Assembly: GCA_964478165.1 (NCBI GenBank)
Contig: CAYZGU010000009.1
Span: 1 to 28,324 of the forward strand
DNA: 28,324 bases
DNA from: CAYZGU01 sp964478165
Lineage (GTDB): Bacteria > Poribacteria > WGA-4E > JAJDTR01
Direction: 5' to 3'
A program made the position numbers and the translations under genes. The number at the start of each line of letters is the position of its first letter. Position 1 is the stretch's first letter. Shown in pieces: positions 8,105-16,908 of the stretch. The notes under the pieces are model-generated. The model was not told the DNA's origin. It worked only from the letters and a program-made list of their open reading frames with translations, and did no database searches.

Positions 8105-11100
8105 TTATCGTTGGTTTATTAGTCGTTGCAAGATCCCCTTCACTGCCGATATCAACGATTTGCCAGCCAGGCCTTTCATTTTGACCATTAACCGTGCGGG
8201 TGGCATGAGCACTAGGCGCCGGTCTTGACGAATTAGCTGAATCAGCTGAATTGGATCTAACCCTGACTTCGATTCATCGAAGGTAATTTTTATTTGCCCA
8301 TCACCGGCTGTAACTCCTTCGATTCCTAACTCTTTGCAGAGATGCTTTAGCTGAGCGATGTCGAGCAACATCTCAACTGGCTCAGGGATTTTTCCGAAAC
8401 GGTCGTTCATCTCTGCTTCAAGGTCGGATCTATGTTCTTTGTTGGCTAACGCAGCAATCTTCTTGTAGAGAGCTACTTTTTGTTGGCTGTCGGGTACGTA
8501 GTCATCAGGTAAATAGGCCTCAATCGGCAGGTTAATTCTGGTGTCAACGATGTCTTCAACCTTCTCACCACTCAGAGTCTTCACGGTGTCTTCGAGCAAT
8601 TTGCAGTACATCTCGTATCCGACTGTAGCGATGTGACCGTGTTGTTCTGCACCGAGAATGTTTCCGGTGCCACGAATTTCAAGGTCGCGAAGGGCGATTT
8701 TGAATCCAGATCCCAGATCCGTGAATTCCTCAATGACTCGAAGGCGTTTTTGCGCGCCTTCTGTAATTACACGTCCTTGGGGATAGAGAAGATAGCCGTA
8801 CGCTTGTTTCTGCGCGCGTCCAACTCGTCCGCGTAACTGATAAAGTTGTGCAAGGCCCAGGGCATCTGCGCGATCAATCAGAATTGTGTTGACATTGGGA
8901 ATATCCAACCCTGATTCGATGATCATCGTACAAATAAGTACGTCATATTTATATTGAACGAAATCCATCATAATTTCTTCGAGTTGCCGTTCCGACATCT
9001 GTCCATGTCCGACGGCCACGCGCGCGGCGGGAACAAGGTTTTGAATAGACTTTGCAACGCTTGCAATGCTCTGAACGCGGTTGTGAACGAAAAAAATCTG
9101 TCCACCCCGCTCCATTTCGCGCAAGATGGCGTCCTGTATCACAGCGGGGTCATATTCCATTACGTAGGTCTTGATGGGCAGTCGATTTTCTGGAGGAGTA
9201 TTAATGACACTGAAATCACGGATTCCAACGAGTGACATATGCAGTGTGCGTGGAATCGGCGTTGCCGTTAGCGTTAACACGTCGACAGATTCTTTGAGGT
9301 GTTTAATTTTTTCTTTGTGCTTGACTCCAAAACGATGTTCTTCATCAATTACCAGCAATCCGAGATCGTGAAGCTTGATGCTATGCGCGAGTAGGCTGTG
9401 GGTTCCGATAACGATATCCACCGTACCTTCGGCCAAGCCCTTCTTGACTGAAGCCAATTCCTTTGTTGTTCGGAAACGAGTGAGCATCTCCACTTGAATG
9501 GGAAAAGGGCCAAATCTCTCTAGAAAAGTGTTGAAGTGCTGCAGGGCGAGAATGGTTGTGGGAACGAGGACGGCAACCTGCTTGCCACCCATTACGGCCT
9601 TGAATGCCGATCGAAGCGCTATTTCCGTTTTTCCATACCCCACATCGCCGCAGACCAATCGATCCATGGGACGAGAAAGTTCCATATCGGCCTTAACTTC
9701 CTCAATTGCTTTCAACTGGTCCGGAGTTTCTTCAAAGGGAAACATCGCTTCAAACTCAATCTGCCAGGCAATGTCCGCAGAGAATGCATAACCTTGGCGG
9801 GATTCACGGATTGCGTAAAGTTGAAGGAGTTCTTCTGCCATCAGCTCAATCGAAGCTTTTGCTCGTTCCTTTCTCCGCTGCCATGCCGTTCCACCCAGCC
9901 TGTCGCGTGGAGGTCGCTGAGCATCTTCTCCACCACCGCCGATGTATTTTTGGACGAGGTCAATCTGGTGGGTTGGGACGTACAGTATATCATCGTTAGC
10001 ATATTTCAATACCAGGAAGTCTTGGGACTTTCCATCAATGTCAAGACGGCACATTTCTTCGTAAGTCCCGATTCCGTGTGACACATGAACAATTAAATCC
10101 CCCTCTCTGAGATCTATTAGGCTAAGAATAGGAGCACCCTCTTTTAAGGTCCCATGAGGATGCGAACGGCGGGCTTCGCGTCCAAATACCTCGTCCTCGG
10201 ACACTACAATGAGTTTTAGTTGTTTATTGAGAAATCCTTCAGTAATGTTCCCAATTCTAGCTGCGGTTTGTCTATCGGATAGACCGCGATCTGCCAAAAT
10301 TGATTCCATACGAGCTGCCTGTTTGGGAGTTTCACAGAAGATGTTGACGAAGTAATCTGCTTCCGTCCATTCTTTAAGCTGATCCATAACGACTTGATAA
10401 TTTCCGCGGTAAAGGCCGAGTGGTTGCATGTTGAAATTCATCGGCCCATTTTCAGTGTCGGGGAGGGGGGTGGACGATATTGGCAATGAGATTTGGGTTT
10501 TCAATGCGGAAATCACCGTTTCAAAGGAGGCGAACATTTCATCAGGTGACACCATAAATCGATCTGACGAGATCGTTTTTTCGTAGAGCTTCCATGCTTC
10601 TTCAACGATGCGGCCCGCTTCCCGTTCCAACCACGCTGGTTCAACCAGAAGCGTGATGGTTTGATTCGACAAATAATCTGTGAAGAGCTTTGCATCCGGA
10701 TACAGAATTGGCATCAATGCTTCGATTCCCCCCAGATTTGTTCGATTTTCCAGGTGGTGGGTAATTTCCTGAATTGCGTTCTGAAAGTTCGATGATGTGT
10801 TCGTCTCGATAGTTTGTCCTGCTTGTGCTCGCCATGCTTCTAGTGTTTCGTCTAGGAGGAGTGCTTCGCACATCGGGGTCAGCATGACTGATTCTAATGC
10901 GGTTATAGATCGCTGCGATGCCGGATTGAACAGACGAATTGTATCAATTTCATCGCCAAAAAACTCAATGCGAATTGGTTTATCACAAACAAGCGGATAC
11001 ACATCCAGAATGTCCCCTCTTGAGGAATATTCCCCTCTAATCTCAACGAGATTGACCCGTTGATAGCCGCCACGTGCCAACATCTCCGCAATCTCATCGG

Positions 11101-11590
11101 GCTCGATTTTGTCACCGACGTTCAATCTTCGGAATCCCAATTGGAGAACTGGTCTTGAAGGGATTCTGCGCATCAATGCTTGAATCGATGTAATAGTGAC
11201 CGTACGCGCATTCTCCAATAGATGGTTAAAGCAATTCACGCGCTCTGCGACAATTTTCGTTGGTGGTGTTAAATCATTGCACAGGAAAATTTGGAGGTCT
11301 GGGAAGAATTGCGCATCTTTGAATCCGTACGCAGGTAGATCGTGAGCGAGTTTTTCTGCCTCATCGTGTGAAGCAAGGACGATGAGAAAGGATTTGTTGG
11401 GGACATCTTTTGCCAATGCCGCTAGCAGGTAGGCGAGAGAAGGGTTATGCAAGCCTGTCAGCCACGGTAGCGCATGAATTCCTGCTCCGTTTTGTGGTGG
11501 GTCGTTTCCGACGCTCGAGAGGCTTTCTGTAAGCTTCCCAATTAGCTTCTGGTATGTGTCAGTTTGGTGTAGGAGATTTATTGCGTCCAT
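8105..11590 (-). CDS. mfd: Transcription-repair coupling factor Mfd
   Basis: Mfd removes RNA polymerase stalled at DNA lesions and recruits UvrA for nucleotide excision repair in the cytoplasm. The 1161-residue product has the usual length and order: a UvrB-like N-terminal module (GGYQRVNLVEIRGEYSSRGD, FFGDEIDTIR), the RNA polymerase interaction domain (about 490-550, HVSHGIGTYEEM), then the SF2 translocase. The translocase shows Walker A GDVGYGKTE (about 648-656), DEEH (about 749-752), TATPIPRTL and the QLRGRVGRA motif, followed by a C-terminal Mfd domain. I chose the ATG at 11590, four bases after the stop of the upstream gene; the frame extends to a TTG at 11629 inside that gene. Its ribosome binding site is weak (AGTAGGT), which fits translational coupling. 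Nothing key is missing. Placement between envelope genes is probably only operon packing. Confidence 0.97.
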   Translation of the reverse strand: MDAINLLHQTDTYQKLIGKLTESLSSVGNDPPQNGAGIHALPWLTGLHNPSLAYLLAALAKDVPNKSFLIVLASHDEAEKLAHDLPAYGFKDAQFFPDLQIFLCNDLTPPTKIVAERVNCFNHLLENARTVTITSIQALMRRIPSRPVLQLGFRRLNVGDKIEPDEIAEMLARGGYQRVNLVEIRGEYSSRGDILDVYPLVCDKPIRIEFFGDEIDTIRLFNPASQRSITALESVMLTPMCEALLLDETLEAWRAQAGQTIETNTSSNFQNAIQEITHHLENRTNLGGIEALMPILYPDAKLFTDYLSNQTITLLVEPAWLEREAGRIVEEAWKLYEKTISSDRFMVSPDEMFASFETVISALKTQISLPISSTPLPDTENGPMNFNMQPLGLYRGNYQVVMDQLKEWTEADYFVNIFCETPKQAARMESILADRGLSDRQTAARIGNITEGFLNKQLKLIVVSEDEVFGREARRSHPHGTLKEGAPILSLIDLREGDLIVHVSHGIGTYEEMCRLDIDGKSQDFLVLKYANDDILYVPTHQIDLVQKYIGGGGEDAQRPPRDRLGGTAWQRRKERAKASIELMAEELLQLYAIRESRQGYAFSADIAWQIEFEAMFPFEETPDQLKAIEEVKADMELSRPMDRLVCGDVGYGKTEIALRSAFKAVMGGKQVAVLVPTTILALQHFNTFLERFGPFPIQVEMLTRFRTTKELASVKKGLAEGTVDIVIGTHSLLAHSIKLHDLGLLVIDEEHRFGVKHKEKIKHLKESVDVLTLTATPIPRTLHMSLVGIRDFSVINTPPENRLPIKTYVMEYDPAVIQDAILREMERGGQIFFVHNRVQSIASVAKSIQNLVPAARVAVGHGQMSERQLEEIMMDFVQYKYDVLICTMIIESGLDIPNVNTILIDRADALGLAQLYQLRGRVGRAQKQAYGYLLYPQGRVITEGAQKRLRVIEEFTDLGSGFKIALRDLEIRGTGNILGAEQHGHIATVGYEMYCKLLEDTVKTLSGEKVEDIVDTRINLPIEAYLPDDYVPDSQQKVALYKKIAALANKEHRSDLEAEMNDRFGKIPEPVEMLLDIAQLKHLCKELGIEGVTAGDGQIKITFDESKSGLDPIQLIQLIRQDRRLVLMPPARLMVKMKGLAGKSLISAVKGILQRLINQR

Positions 11591-11594
11591 CGAC

Positions 11595-12374
11595 CTACTC
11601 TGCAAAATCAACTCTTTCGAGAGTTCCAACTAATTTACCGATGCGGGTTTCAGCCTCGATCCGCACGGGCCACCGATTCTCGTCGTTGGTGAGCCAGATT
11701 AAGTAGCCGTGCGATGTTTGCAATGCCAAAGTTTCTACTCGTCCGAGGGCTTCCGTCTGGATTATCTCGCGCCGGTAATGAGTGAGAGTCACATCACGAA
11801 CGGTGTCTCTTACCAATACTGGAAAAGAACAGGTCTGTCCAACTTTCAAGTCTTTGGATCGCAAGAAGTACACCATTGACAACTCATCTTGTGTTCCACT
11901 AGGCACTTCAATTTTCTTTCGATGCTCGTTTTTTGAGTACTCCGCAGTACCACTGTCAGCGAAGAAGTTAACTTCAACATGGGCTCTATAGCTACGGTCT
12001 TCCAGGTTTTTAGTAAACCGTAATGGATAGAGTTGATTGGTTGTGATATAGCTTACTTGTGAATCTCGGAAATGATATAGTTTGGAAAACAAGGAACTGG
12101 TTCTTGATTCAGAAGTTAGCTGATAGACATTATGACCATCAAGTGTCGTCTGTTGTGACACCGTTGTAATCTGCTTACCAGCAGAGATGCCTGCTATTCT
12201 AATCTTATAAGTTAAAATCTCTCCGACGATAATGGGAAATGGTTCAAGATTGTTTGCGTTGAGCAGTGACAGCCGAGTTGCGGCACTTACCGTTAGGCTT
12301 AGTAATGCGAAGCAAACCAAGATTGAATTTCTAACAGGTTGGTAAGCGGATCGAAAAGATATGGAAGGATGCAA
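11595..12374 (-). CDS. DUF3108-type exported protein
   Basis: This 259-residue protein has an N-terminal hydrophobic export segment (about 17-33, ending TVSAAT) and then a mostly beta-strand domain. The opening GEILTYKIRIAGISAGKQ, the following SESRTSSLFSKLYHFRD and the later GRVETLALQT with a WLTNDENRWPVRIEAE stretch are the pattern I associate with DUF3108 proteins, which are periplasmic or outer-membrane associated and of unknown function. The start is a TTG at 12374. It is supported by AGGAGA seven bases upstream, and no alternative ATG in frame lies ahead of the signal segment. It is the first gene of the minus-strand run and ends four bases before mfd, suggesting co-transcription. Assignment to DUF3108 is from memory of the pattern. 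Confidence 0.72.
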   Translation of the reverse strand: MHPSISFRSAYQPVRNSILVCFALLSLTVSAATRLSLLNANNLEPFPIIVGEILTYKIRIAGISAGKQITTVSQQTTLDGHNVYQLTSESRTSSLFSKLYHFRDSQVSYITTNQLYPLRFTKNLEDRSYRAHVEVNFFADSGTAEYSKNEHRKKIEVPSGTQDELSMVYFLRSKDLKVGQTCSFPVLVRDTVRDVTLTHYRREIIQTEALGRVETLALQTSHGYLIWLTNDENRWPVRIEAETRIGKLVGTLERVDFAE

Positions 12375-12381
12375 ATCAGAT

Positions 12382-12387
12382 TCTCCT
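12382..12387 (-). promoter_or_regulatory. Ribosome binding site that decides a TTG start
   Basis: AGGAGA on the minus strand lies seven bases before the TTG at 12374. It is the only strong site near the start of the DUF3108-type gene, and it places translation just ahead of the signal peptide. Confidence 0.6.
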
Positions 12388-12783
12388 GAACGTCGGGTGA
12401 TTATCTTCGCAGTCTTTTTGTTGCATCCGTGCCTATAGTTTTTCGTTTGCTGTTGGCCGCCTAGCGCTTTGGGAATTGAAAGGCGCGTTGGCGAACGGTT
12501 GACGATTGACGCAGACTATATGGCCGAATCTAACGGCCTTCTAGTCGCATGCAGAATCGAATTAAAGAATTTCGTGCAATCATTTTAACAGGCCTCGATT
12601 TTAATTCTGGAATAGTTCTTCGAGCTGTTTCTAGCGGGAATCAAGACGGATACCGAACCGCAAAATAATATCACAAATGATTATGTTCTGCAAGACGAAT
12701 TTGCTTGCGTTCGTGCTGATTTTGTGACACAATAGCCTTGTGTTTTCAGTCCATTGGTGTTTCTGGGACTGGAAGGAGGAGAT
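12388..12783. other. Divergent intergenic region
   Basis: This region separates the minus-strand envelope operon from the plus-strand membrane genes and so should hold promoters for both. On the plus strand, TTGCGT at 12705 and CACAAT at 12728 are separated by 17 bases, a weak sigma-70-like pair close to the first plus-strand gene. TTGACG at 12499 has no -10 box at the right distance. I see no convincing pair for the minus-strand operon and no coding frame. Confidence 0.35.
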
Positions 12784-13341
12784 GTGTTACAACAGGTAGT
12801 GAAAGAGTTGATCGGATTTCTCTCGACGTCCACGGGGGCCTGGACGTTAACCGGACTTGGGTGTCTGACTATTCTGATTGTAGCCTATCATCGCAAACGG
12901 CAAATTCCCGGTCTTACTATCGAAGGTATCGACGATGACACCTGGTTTATCAATCGTGATGACAACCATCATTTGGCTATTGTTGTGTCACTGCATGTCA
13001 TAAATAGATCGGGAAGTCCTATTCGCGTACAAAAATGCAAGTTAAGCGGCTATTCACCGCAAGAACCACCATCATGTCTATTCTTGAAGGGACACGACAA
13101 GACAATTCCGGTCGAATATCCAAAACACGACCGATTTACGGGACAAGAGTATATCATCAATCCTTACGCCGAACAAAGATTCTGGGTGTTCTACCAATCT
13201 AAGCTTGTGACTATGGCCAACATGCTCCGTACTCCTGTTGTTCTTAAAGACGCAAACCGAAAACGAAAATCGTTTCAATTGACCATTCCGCGAAATTTGC
13301 AGCAAATTGTCCTATACCGTGAAGCCGCAATGCGATGGTGA
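12784..13341 (+). CDS. Single-pass membrane protein of unknown function
   Basis: I do not recognise this 185-residue protein. After a short N-terminus it has one predicted membrane helix (about residues 12-34, ending LTILIVAYH) followed by a basic HRKRQ stretch, which suggests that the large C-terminal part faces the cytoplasm. That part alternates hydrophobic strands (HHLAIVVSLHVINRSGSPIRV, AEQRFWVFY, SFQLTIP), consistent with a beta-sandwich. The GTG at 12784 is preceded by AAGGAGGA at close spacing; an in-frame TTG at 12754 has no ribosome binding site. A strong terminator follows 69 bases after the stop. The gene is therefore probably its own transcript, upstream of the membrane operon at 13513. 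Function unknown. Confidence 0.65.
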   Translation: MLQQVVKELIGFLSTSTGAWTLTGLGCLTILIVAYHRKRQIPGLTIEGIDDDTWFINRDDNHHLAIVVSLHVINRSGSPIRVQKCKLSGYSPQEPPSCLFLKGHDKTIPVEYPKHDRFTGQEYIINPYAEQRFWVFYQSKLVTMANMLRTPVVLKDANRKRKSFQLTIPRNLQQIVLYREAAMRW

Positions 13342-13409
13342 TAAAGTTTCATTCAGACGAAAAAACGCGGCAGATTTGAAGTTAGTAAAATTTCCATCCT
13401 TGTGAACTT

Positions 13410-13441
13410 GCCTCGTGCATTGCGCGGGGCTTTTGTGTTTT
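13410..13441 (+). terminator. Rho-independent terminator
   Basis: A nine-pair stem, GCCTCGTGC with GCGCGGGGC (two G-T wobbles), closes a three-base ATT loop and is followed at once by TTTTGTGTTTT. It sits 69 bases after the stop of the 12784-13341 gene and 72 bases before the next start. It separates the two transcripts. Confidence 0.8.
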
Positions 13442-13512
13442 GCACTTGTGTTGTCGTGCGGAGTGTGATAGGCTGGTCGTGGATTCGGCAGAGTTGAAAG
13501 GTTAGAGAGTTA

Positions 13513-14391
13513 ATGACACTCAAGAAAATAGTCCCGTTTCTAAATTTGGTTATTCTTGTGTTTGGGTTCCATGGTATGGCGTACGCACAGGAGGTAACAG
13601 CGTCAGCAGAATACCAATGGTTTAGTGAAAAGAAAGTTGGGATCTTCGTGTCCGTAATTCTTTTCTCAGCTGTTGTCATCTGCTCAATTTATCGAGCGCG
13701 AGGTGGTGCGGATATTTTTATCCGGCGCATCGCTGGTCTGGAAGCGGTGGACGAAGCAATAGGAAGATCTACAGAGATGGGACGTCCAATTCTGTATATC
13801 TTGGGATTAGGTGGAGTAAGCGATGTGGCGACAATTGCGAGCATGAACATTCTCGGACAGGTCGCACGAAAGACGGCCGACTATGAAACTCCTCTACGAG
13901 TGCCTTGTTACGACCCCATTGTACTGAATGTGGTGCGTGAAATGGTCAAGACGGCTTATCTTGACGAAGGACGGCCGGATGCCTACAGTGAGGACAACAT
14001 ATTTTTCGTAACGGAAAGCCAGTTTGCTTATGCGGCCGCAGTTGATGGTATGATGGTTCGCGAGCAACCGGCTGCTGTATTTATGCAAGGGACATTCTAT
14101 GCCGAGTCACTAATTCTCGCCGAAACAGGAAATTCTGTGGGGGCGATTCAGATTGCCGGCAGCGACTCGGATTCGCAATTGCCATTTTTCATCACGGCAT
14201 GCGACTACACCTTAATCGGCGAAGAACTTTATGCTGCGAGTGCCTATCTATCTCGTGAACCAATGCTTTTGGGCAGTTTAAAGGGACAGGACTACGGGAA
14301 AATCATGTTATTTGTCGGTATTATTCTTGGCGTGGTCCTTGAATTGGCCGGAATTACTTGGATTTCTACATTCTTCAAGGGCGGTCAATAG
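13513..14391 (+). CDS. Membrane protein resembling the DUF6754 family
   Basis: This 292-residue protein has an N-terminal hydrophobic segment that may be a signal peptide (ending GMAYAQE at about 26), a membrane helix at about 41-60 (VGIFVSVILFSAVVICSIYRA) and a C-terminal one at about 262-285. Between them is a globular region with EAVDEAIGRSTEMGRPILYI, followed by GLGGVSDVATIASM and later GMMVREQPAAVFMQGTFYAES. The GRPILYI pattern and the architecture resemble what I remember of DUF6754, a family without assigned function; this needs a profile search. The ATG at 13513 has a modest GAGAG site. It starts a tight four-gene operon (gaps of 25, 4 and 12 bases) of membrane proteins, so its product probably acts in a membrane complex. 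Confidence 0.75.
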   Translation: MTLKKIVPFLNLVILVFGFHGMAYAQEVTASAEYQWFSEKKVGIFVSVILFSAVVICSIYRARGGADIFIRRIAGLEAVDEAIGRSTEMGRPILYILGLGGVSDVATIASMNILGQVARKTADYETPLRVPCYDPIVLNVVREMVKTAYLDEGRPDAYSEDNIFFVTESQFAYAAAVDGMMVREQPAAVFMQGTFYAESLILAETGNSVGAIQIAGSDSDSQLPFFITACDYTLIGEELYAASAYLSREPMLLGSLKGQDYGKIMLFVGIILGVVLELAGITWISTFFKGGQ

Positions 14392-14416
14392 GCGAGAATC
14401 CCAAGTCGGAGGTCTT

Positions 14417-15061
14417 ATGAGGCGACAGGTTCCTTTAATCCTTTGTTTTGTGTTTGGCATTGTGATGATGCTTGTCGAATTTAGCCCACATCCGTTCTCT
14501 GAAGCACTTAGGAGTGAAGTCATCAGTTGGGCCTTGATAATAGGTCCGTTTGCGCTTGTCCTAGGTGTAATAACGCTTATACATACGCATTGGCTACGTA
14601 TACGGCGGCGTACTGAGCACTGGCAGTACAGCTATGTCGTGTTTCTCGGGATGATTGCGATGCTCGCGTATGGCCTTCCGAGCGGTCCAAACAATAGAGT
14701 GTTTGTATGGCTATTCAACAACGTCCAGGTGCCTATGGAAGCAACGATGTTTTCACTCCTGGCATTCTTTATTGCATCGGCTTCATATCGTGCCTTTCGC
14801 GCACGTACTTTGGACGCAACACTCTTGTTAGTCGCAGCACTGATTGTAATGGTTGGTAATGCTCCCATCGGAGATCTTATCTGGAATGAGATAGTACCAG
14901 CCAGAGAGAATTTTCCGTCCACCGCGAGGCAGTGGATTCTAGATAACCCGAATCTTTCATCTCGCCGTGGAATTATCCTTGGTGTGAGCCTCGGTGTAAT
15001 CTCCCAATCTATCCGAATTATTTTTGGCATTGAACGATCGCATCTCGGCGGAGGGGATTGA
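14417..15061 (+). CDS. Polytopic membrane protein of unknown function
   Basis: This 214-residue protein has about six predicted membrane helices: VPLILCFVFGIVMMLVEF; ISWALIIGPFALVLGVITLI; YVVFLGMIAMLAYGL; MFSLLAFFIASASYRAF; ATLLLVAALIVMVGN; and GIILGVSLGVISQSIRIIF. The basic stretch LRIRRRTEHW suggests a cytoplasmic loop after helix 2. I recognise no catalytic motif. The ATG at 14417 follows CGGAGG by four bases; the frame is open further upstream inside the previous gene but without a better start. It lies 25 bases after the DUF6754-like gene and 4 bases before the next gene, so the three are very likely translated from one message. Confidence 0.75.
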   Translation: MRRQVPLILCFVFGIVMMLVEFSPHPFSEALRSEVISWALIIGPFALVLGVITLIHTHWLRIRRRTEHWQYSYVVFLGMIAMLAYGLPSGPNNRVFVWLFNNVQVPMEATMFSLLAFFIASASYRAFRARTLDATLLLVAALIVMVGNAPIGDLIWNEIVPARENFPSTARQWILDNPNLSSRRGIILGVSLGVISQSIRIIFGIERSHLGGGD

Positions 15062-15065
15062 GGCT

Positions 15066-15881
15066 ATGCTCGAAAAATTGATGAATTTGGACCGGCGCAT
15101 TGTTTTTATCTTGGTCGCGCTAGCCGTGATTGTTCCCACTTTACTTAAGGTAAGCTTTCCAATTACCGTTTCGCAGCCTACGCGAAGGGTCTACAATTTC
15201 ATTGACAACCTTTCTCCACAATCTACGATTCTGATATCATTTAACTACGGCCCTTCGTCAATGGCCGAGTTGGAGCCAATGGCCGCGGCGGTTTTACGCC
15301 ATTGTTTTAGGCGCAAGGTGAGAGTGATTGGGATGACACTTTTTGATGTTGGCGCGACATTAGGATACGAGGTTGTGAATCGAATCGCAAAGGAATTTGA
15401 GGCGGTCGAGGGAGAGGATTATGTTTTCCTGGGTTTCCGTCCAGGTTCTACGCAAGTGCTCCTCGGGATGGGTAACGCAATCGATAGTGTCTTTCATGCC
15501 GATCACAGGGGTAAAATCCTGTCTGAGATTCCTATGATGACGAAGATTAAGAATTACGATCAGATACAACTCGTCCTCGATCTTGCTTCAGCGGCCACAC
15601 CGGGGGCGTGGATTACCTATACGAACACAAAATATAAGCAACAGATTGCAGCGGGTGTGACCGGAGTTATGGTTTCTGAGCTCTACCCCTACATGCAAAC
15701 AGGACAATTGGTTGGTTTGATGCCGGGGCTTCTAGGGGCCGCTGAGTATGAAACGTTGATTGGCACGCCTGAAAATGCCACAGCGGGAATGAGTATCCAA
15801 TCATTCGTTCACCTGCTGATTGTTGGCCTCGTGGTTTTGGGAAATCTGGCTTTCTTTATTCGACGGCGTGTGGGAACCTAG
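15066..15881 (+). CDS. Membrane-anchored alpha/beta protein of unknown function
   Basis: This 271-residue protein has a membrane helix at each end (about residues 12-30, IVFILVALAVIVPTLLKV; and about 243-264, HLLIVGLVVLGNLAFFIRRR) around a soluble region with alternating strands and helices. That region includes TILISFNYGPSSMAELEPMA, KVRVIGMTLFDVGATLGYE, EDYVFLGFRPG and AAGVTGVMVSELYPY. The pattern looks like a Rossmann-like or periplasmic-binding-like fold exposed outside the membrane, but I recognise no known family. The ATG at 15066 is four bases after the previous stop, with GGAGGGG about nine bases upstream. The next gene starts 12 bases after its stop. It is probably a subunit of the same membrane complex as its neighbours. 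Confidence 0.75.
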   Translation: MLEKLMNLDRRIVFILVALAVIVPTLLKVSFPITVSQPTRRVYNFIDNLSPQSTILISFNYGPSSMAELEPMAAAVLRHCFRRKVRVIGMTLFDVGATLGYEVVNRIAKEFEAVEGEDYVFLGFRPGSTQVLLGMGNAIDSVFHADHRGKILSEIPMMTKIKNYDQIQLVLDLASAATPGAWITYTNTKYKQQIAAGVTGVMVSELYPYMQTGQLVGLMPGLLGAAEYETLIGTPENATAGMSIQSFVHLLIVGLVVLGNLAFFIRRRVGT

Positions 15882-15893
15882 GGAGGTTATCGA

Positions 15894-16541
15894 GTGGAAA
15901 GTTTTGGAATTTGGGTGGCGGCATTTCTCACGCTCTGTATTTACAGTTTCCTATATCGTGACAACCCATTTTACCGGTTCGCTGAGCATCTTTTCGTGGG
16001 ATTGTCGGTTGGTTATGGAATTGTGTTGCAGGTGCACCACGGCCTAATTCCGCTAGCCTGGCATCCGTTTGTTGAAGCAGTTACAGAACGCCAGTTGAGT
16101 GGCTTACTCAAGCTTATTCCGATTGCGATAGGTCTGGTTTTCTTCGCCCGCTTCATTCCGAGCTATTCCTGGCTCATTCGGTATCCAATTGCGATTCTGA
16201 TTGGTATTGGATCAGGACTTGCCATCCCCAATGTCATGGAGGCGAGCATCTTCCGTCAGGTTCATGGCACATTAACTCCATTTGCGCAGATTCATGCTGG
16301 GGCATTCAGTCCTTTTGAGATTCTGGGTACAATATTAATGCTAGTTGGTGTGATTTGCACGCTGACGTACTTTTTCTTCTCGATTGAACATCGAGGGGCG
16401 ATTGGTGGAGTCTCAAAACTTGGTATTATCTTCTTAATGGTTGGATTTGGTTCAGCGTTCGGCAACACGGTGATGGGTCGCGTGTCCCTACTAATCCAGC
16501 GTGTGGATTTTCTCTTGCGGGATTGGCTTACTCTGATTTGA
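15894..16541 (+). CDS. Polytopic membrane protein of unknown function
   Basis: This 215-residue protein has about six predicted membrane helices, including WVAAFLTLCIYSFLY, HLFVGLSVGYGIVLQVHH, LIPIAIGLVFFARF, AILIGIGSGLAIP, ILGTILMLVGVICTLTYFFF and IIFLMVGFGSAFGNTVMG. His residues and the motif RFAEHLF near the first two helices could be functional, but I recognise no family. It starts at a GTG (15894) seven bases after GGGAGG; no ATG start is available before the first helix. It is the last gene of the four-gene membrane operon, with a hairpin terminator candidate 107 bases downstream. Confidence 0.75.
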   Translation: MESFGIWVAAFLTLCIYSFLYRDNPFYRFAEHLFVGLSVGYGIVLQVHHGLIPLAWHPFVEAVTERQLSGLLKLIPIAIGLVFFARFIPSYSWLIRYPIAILIGIGSGLAIPNVMEASIFRQVHGTLTPFAQIHAGAFSPFEILGTILMLVGVICTLTYFFFSIEHRGAIGGVSKLGIIFLMVGFGSAFGNTVMGRVSLLIQRVDFLLRDWLTLI

Positions 16542-16647
16542 TTCGCATTTGGTAGATGTCCCCTATCACTAGTTGATGGTGGTTGTACTAGTAATTAGTA
16601 AATTGACCATAAGATTAGGGTCTGAACCGAGCCGCAAATCCTACGCT

Positions 16648-16670
16648 AAAAAGGGATTGAAACCCTTTTT
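16648..16670 (+). terminator. Hairpin terminator candidate after the membrane operon
   Basis: AAAAAGGG and CCCTTTTT pair perfectly over eight bases around a seven-base loop. The final T-run forms part of the stem, so the structure could stop transcription from either side. It lies 107 bases after the last gene of the operon. Confidence 0.5.
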
Positions 16671-16852
16671 CGTTGTATCCGTGGTGTGCGGTTAATGTGG
16701 CACGCTGGTTGAATGAAGACAACTGAAAACCACGCCGTGTGTCCATGCTGCTCTTCTTAGATTAGCGACATTTGTTTCTCCGAATTGTAGTGAATACGGA
16801 GGGTGCTCTGGCTAGCCCTTTTGCTCAGAAGTAAATCATGCGTCGAGATTGT

Positions 16853-16908
16853 TCAAGGAAGAATCGCTTCATATCCCTCCTCAAGGAAGAATCGCTTCAT
16901 ATCCCTCC
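16853..16908. repeat. Two perfect tandem copies of a 28-bp unit
   Basis: The 28-base unit beginning TCAAGGAAGAATCGCTTC occurs at 16853-16880 and again, identical and directly adjacent, at 16881-16908. Read on the minus strand, each copy ends in the same reading frame tail (EGYEAILP then TGA). The duplication therefore copied the 3' end of a possible old coding frame. It looks like a recent slippage or tandem duplication event. Confidence 0.95.

Noticed and set aside
9536..10081. 181-codon plus-strand frame inside mfd
   Set aside because: It is antisense to the helicase region of mfd, whose coding evidence is overwhelming.
12499..12522. TTGACG and TATATG as a promoter
   Set aside because: The spacer is only 12 bases, too short for a sigma-70-type promoter.
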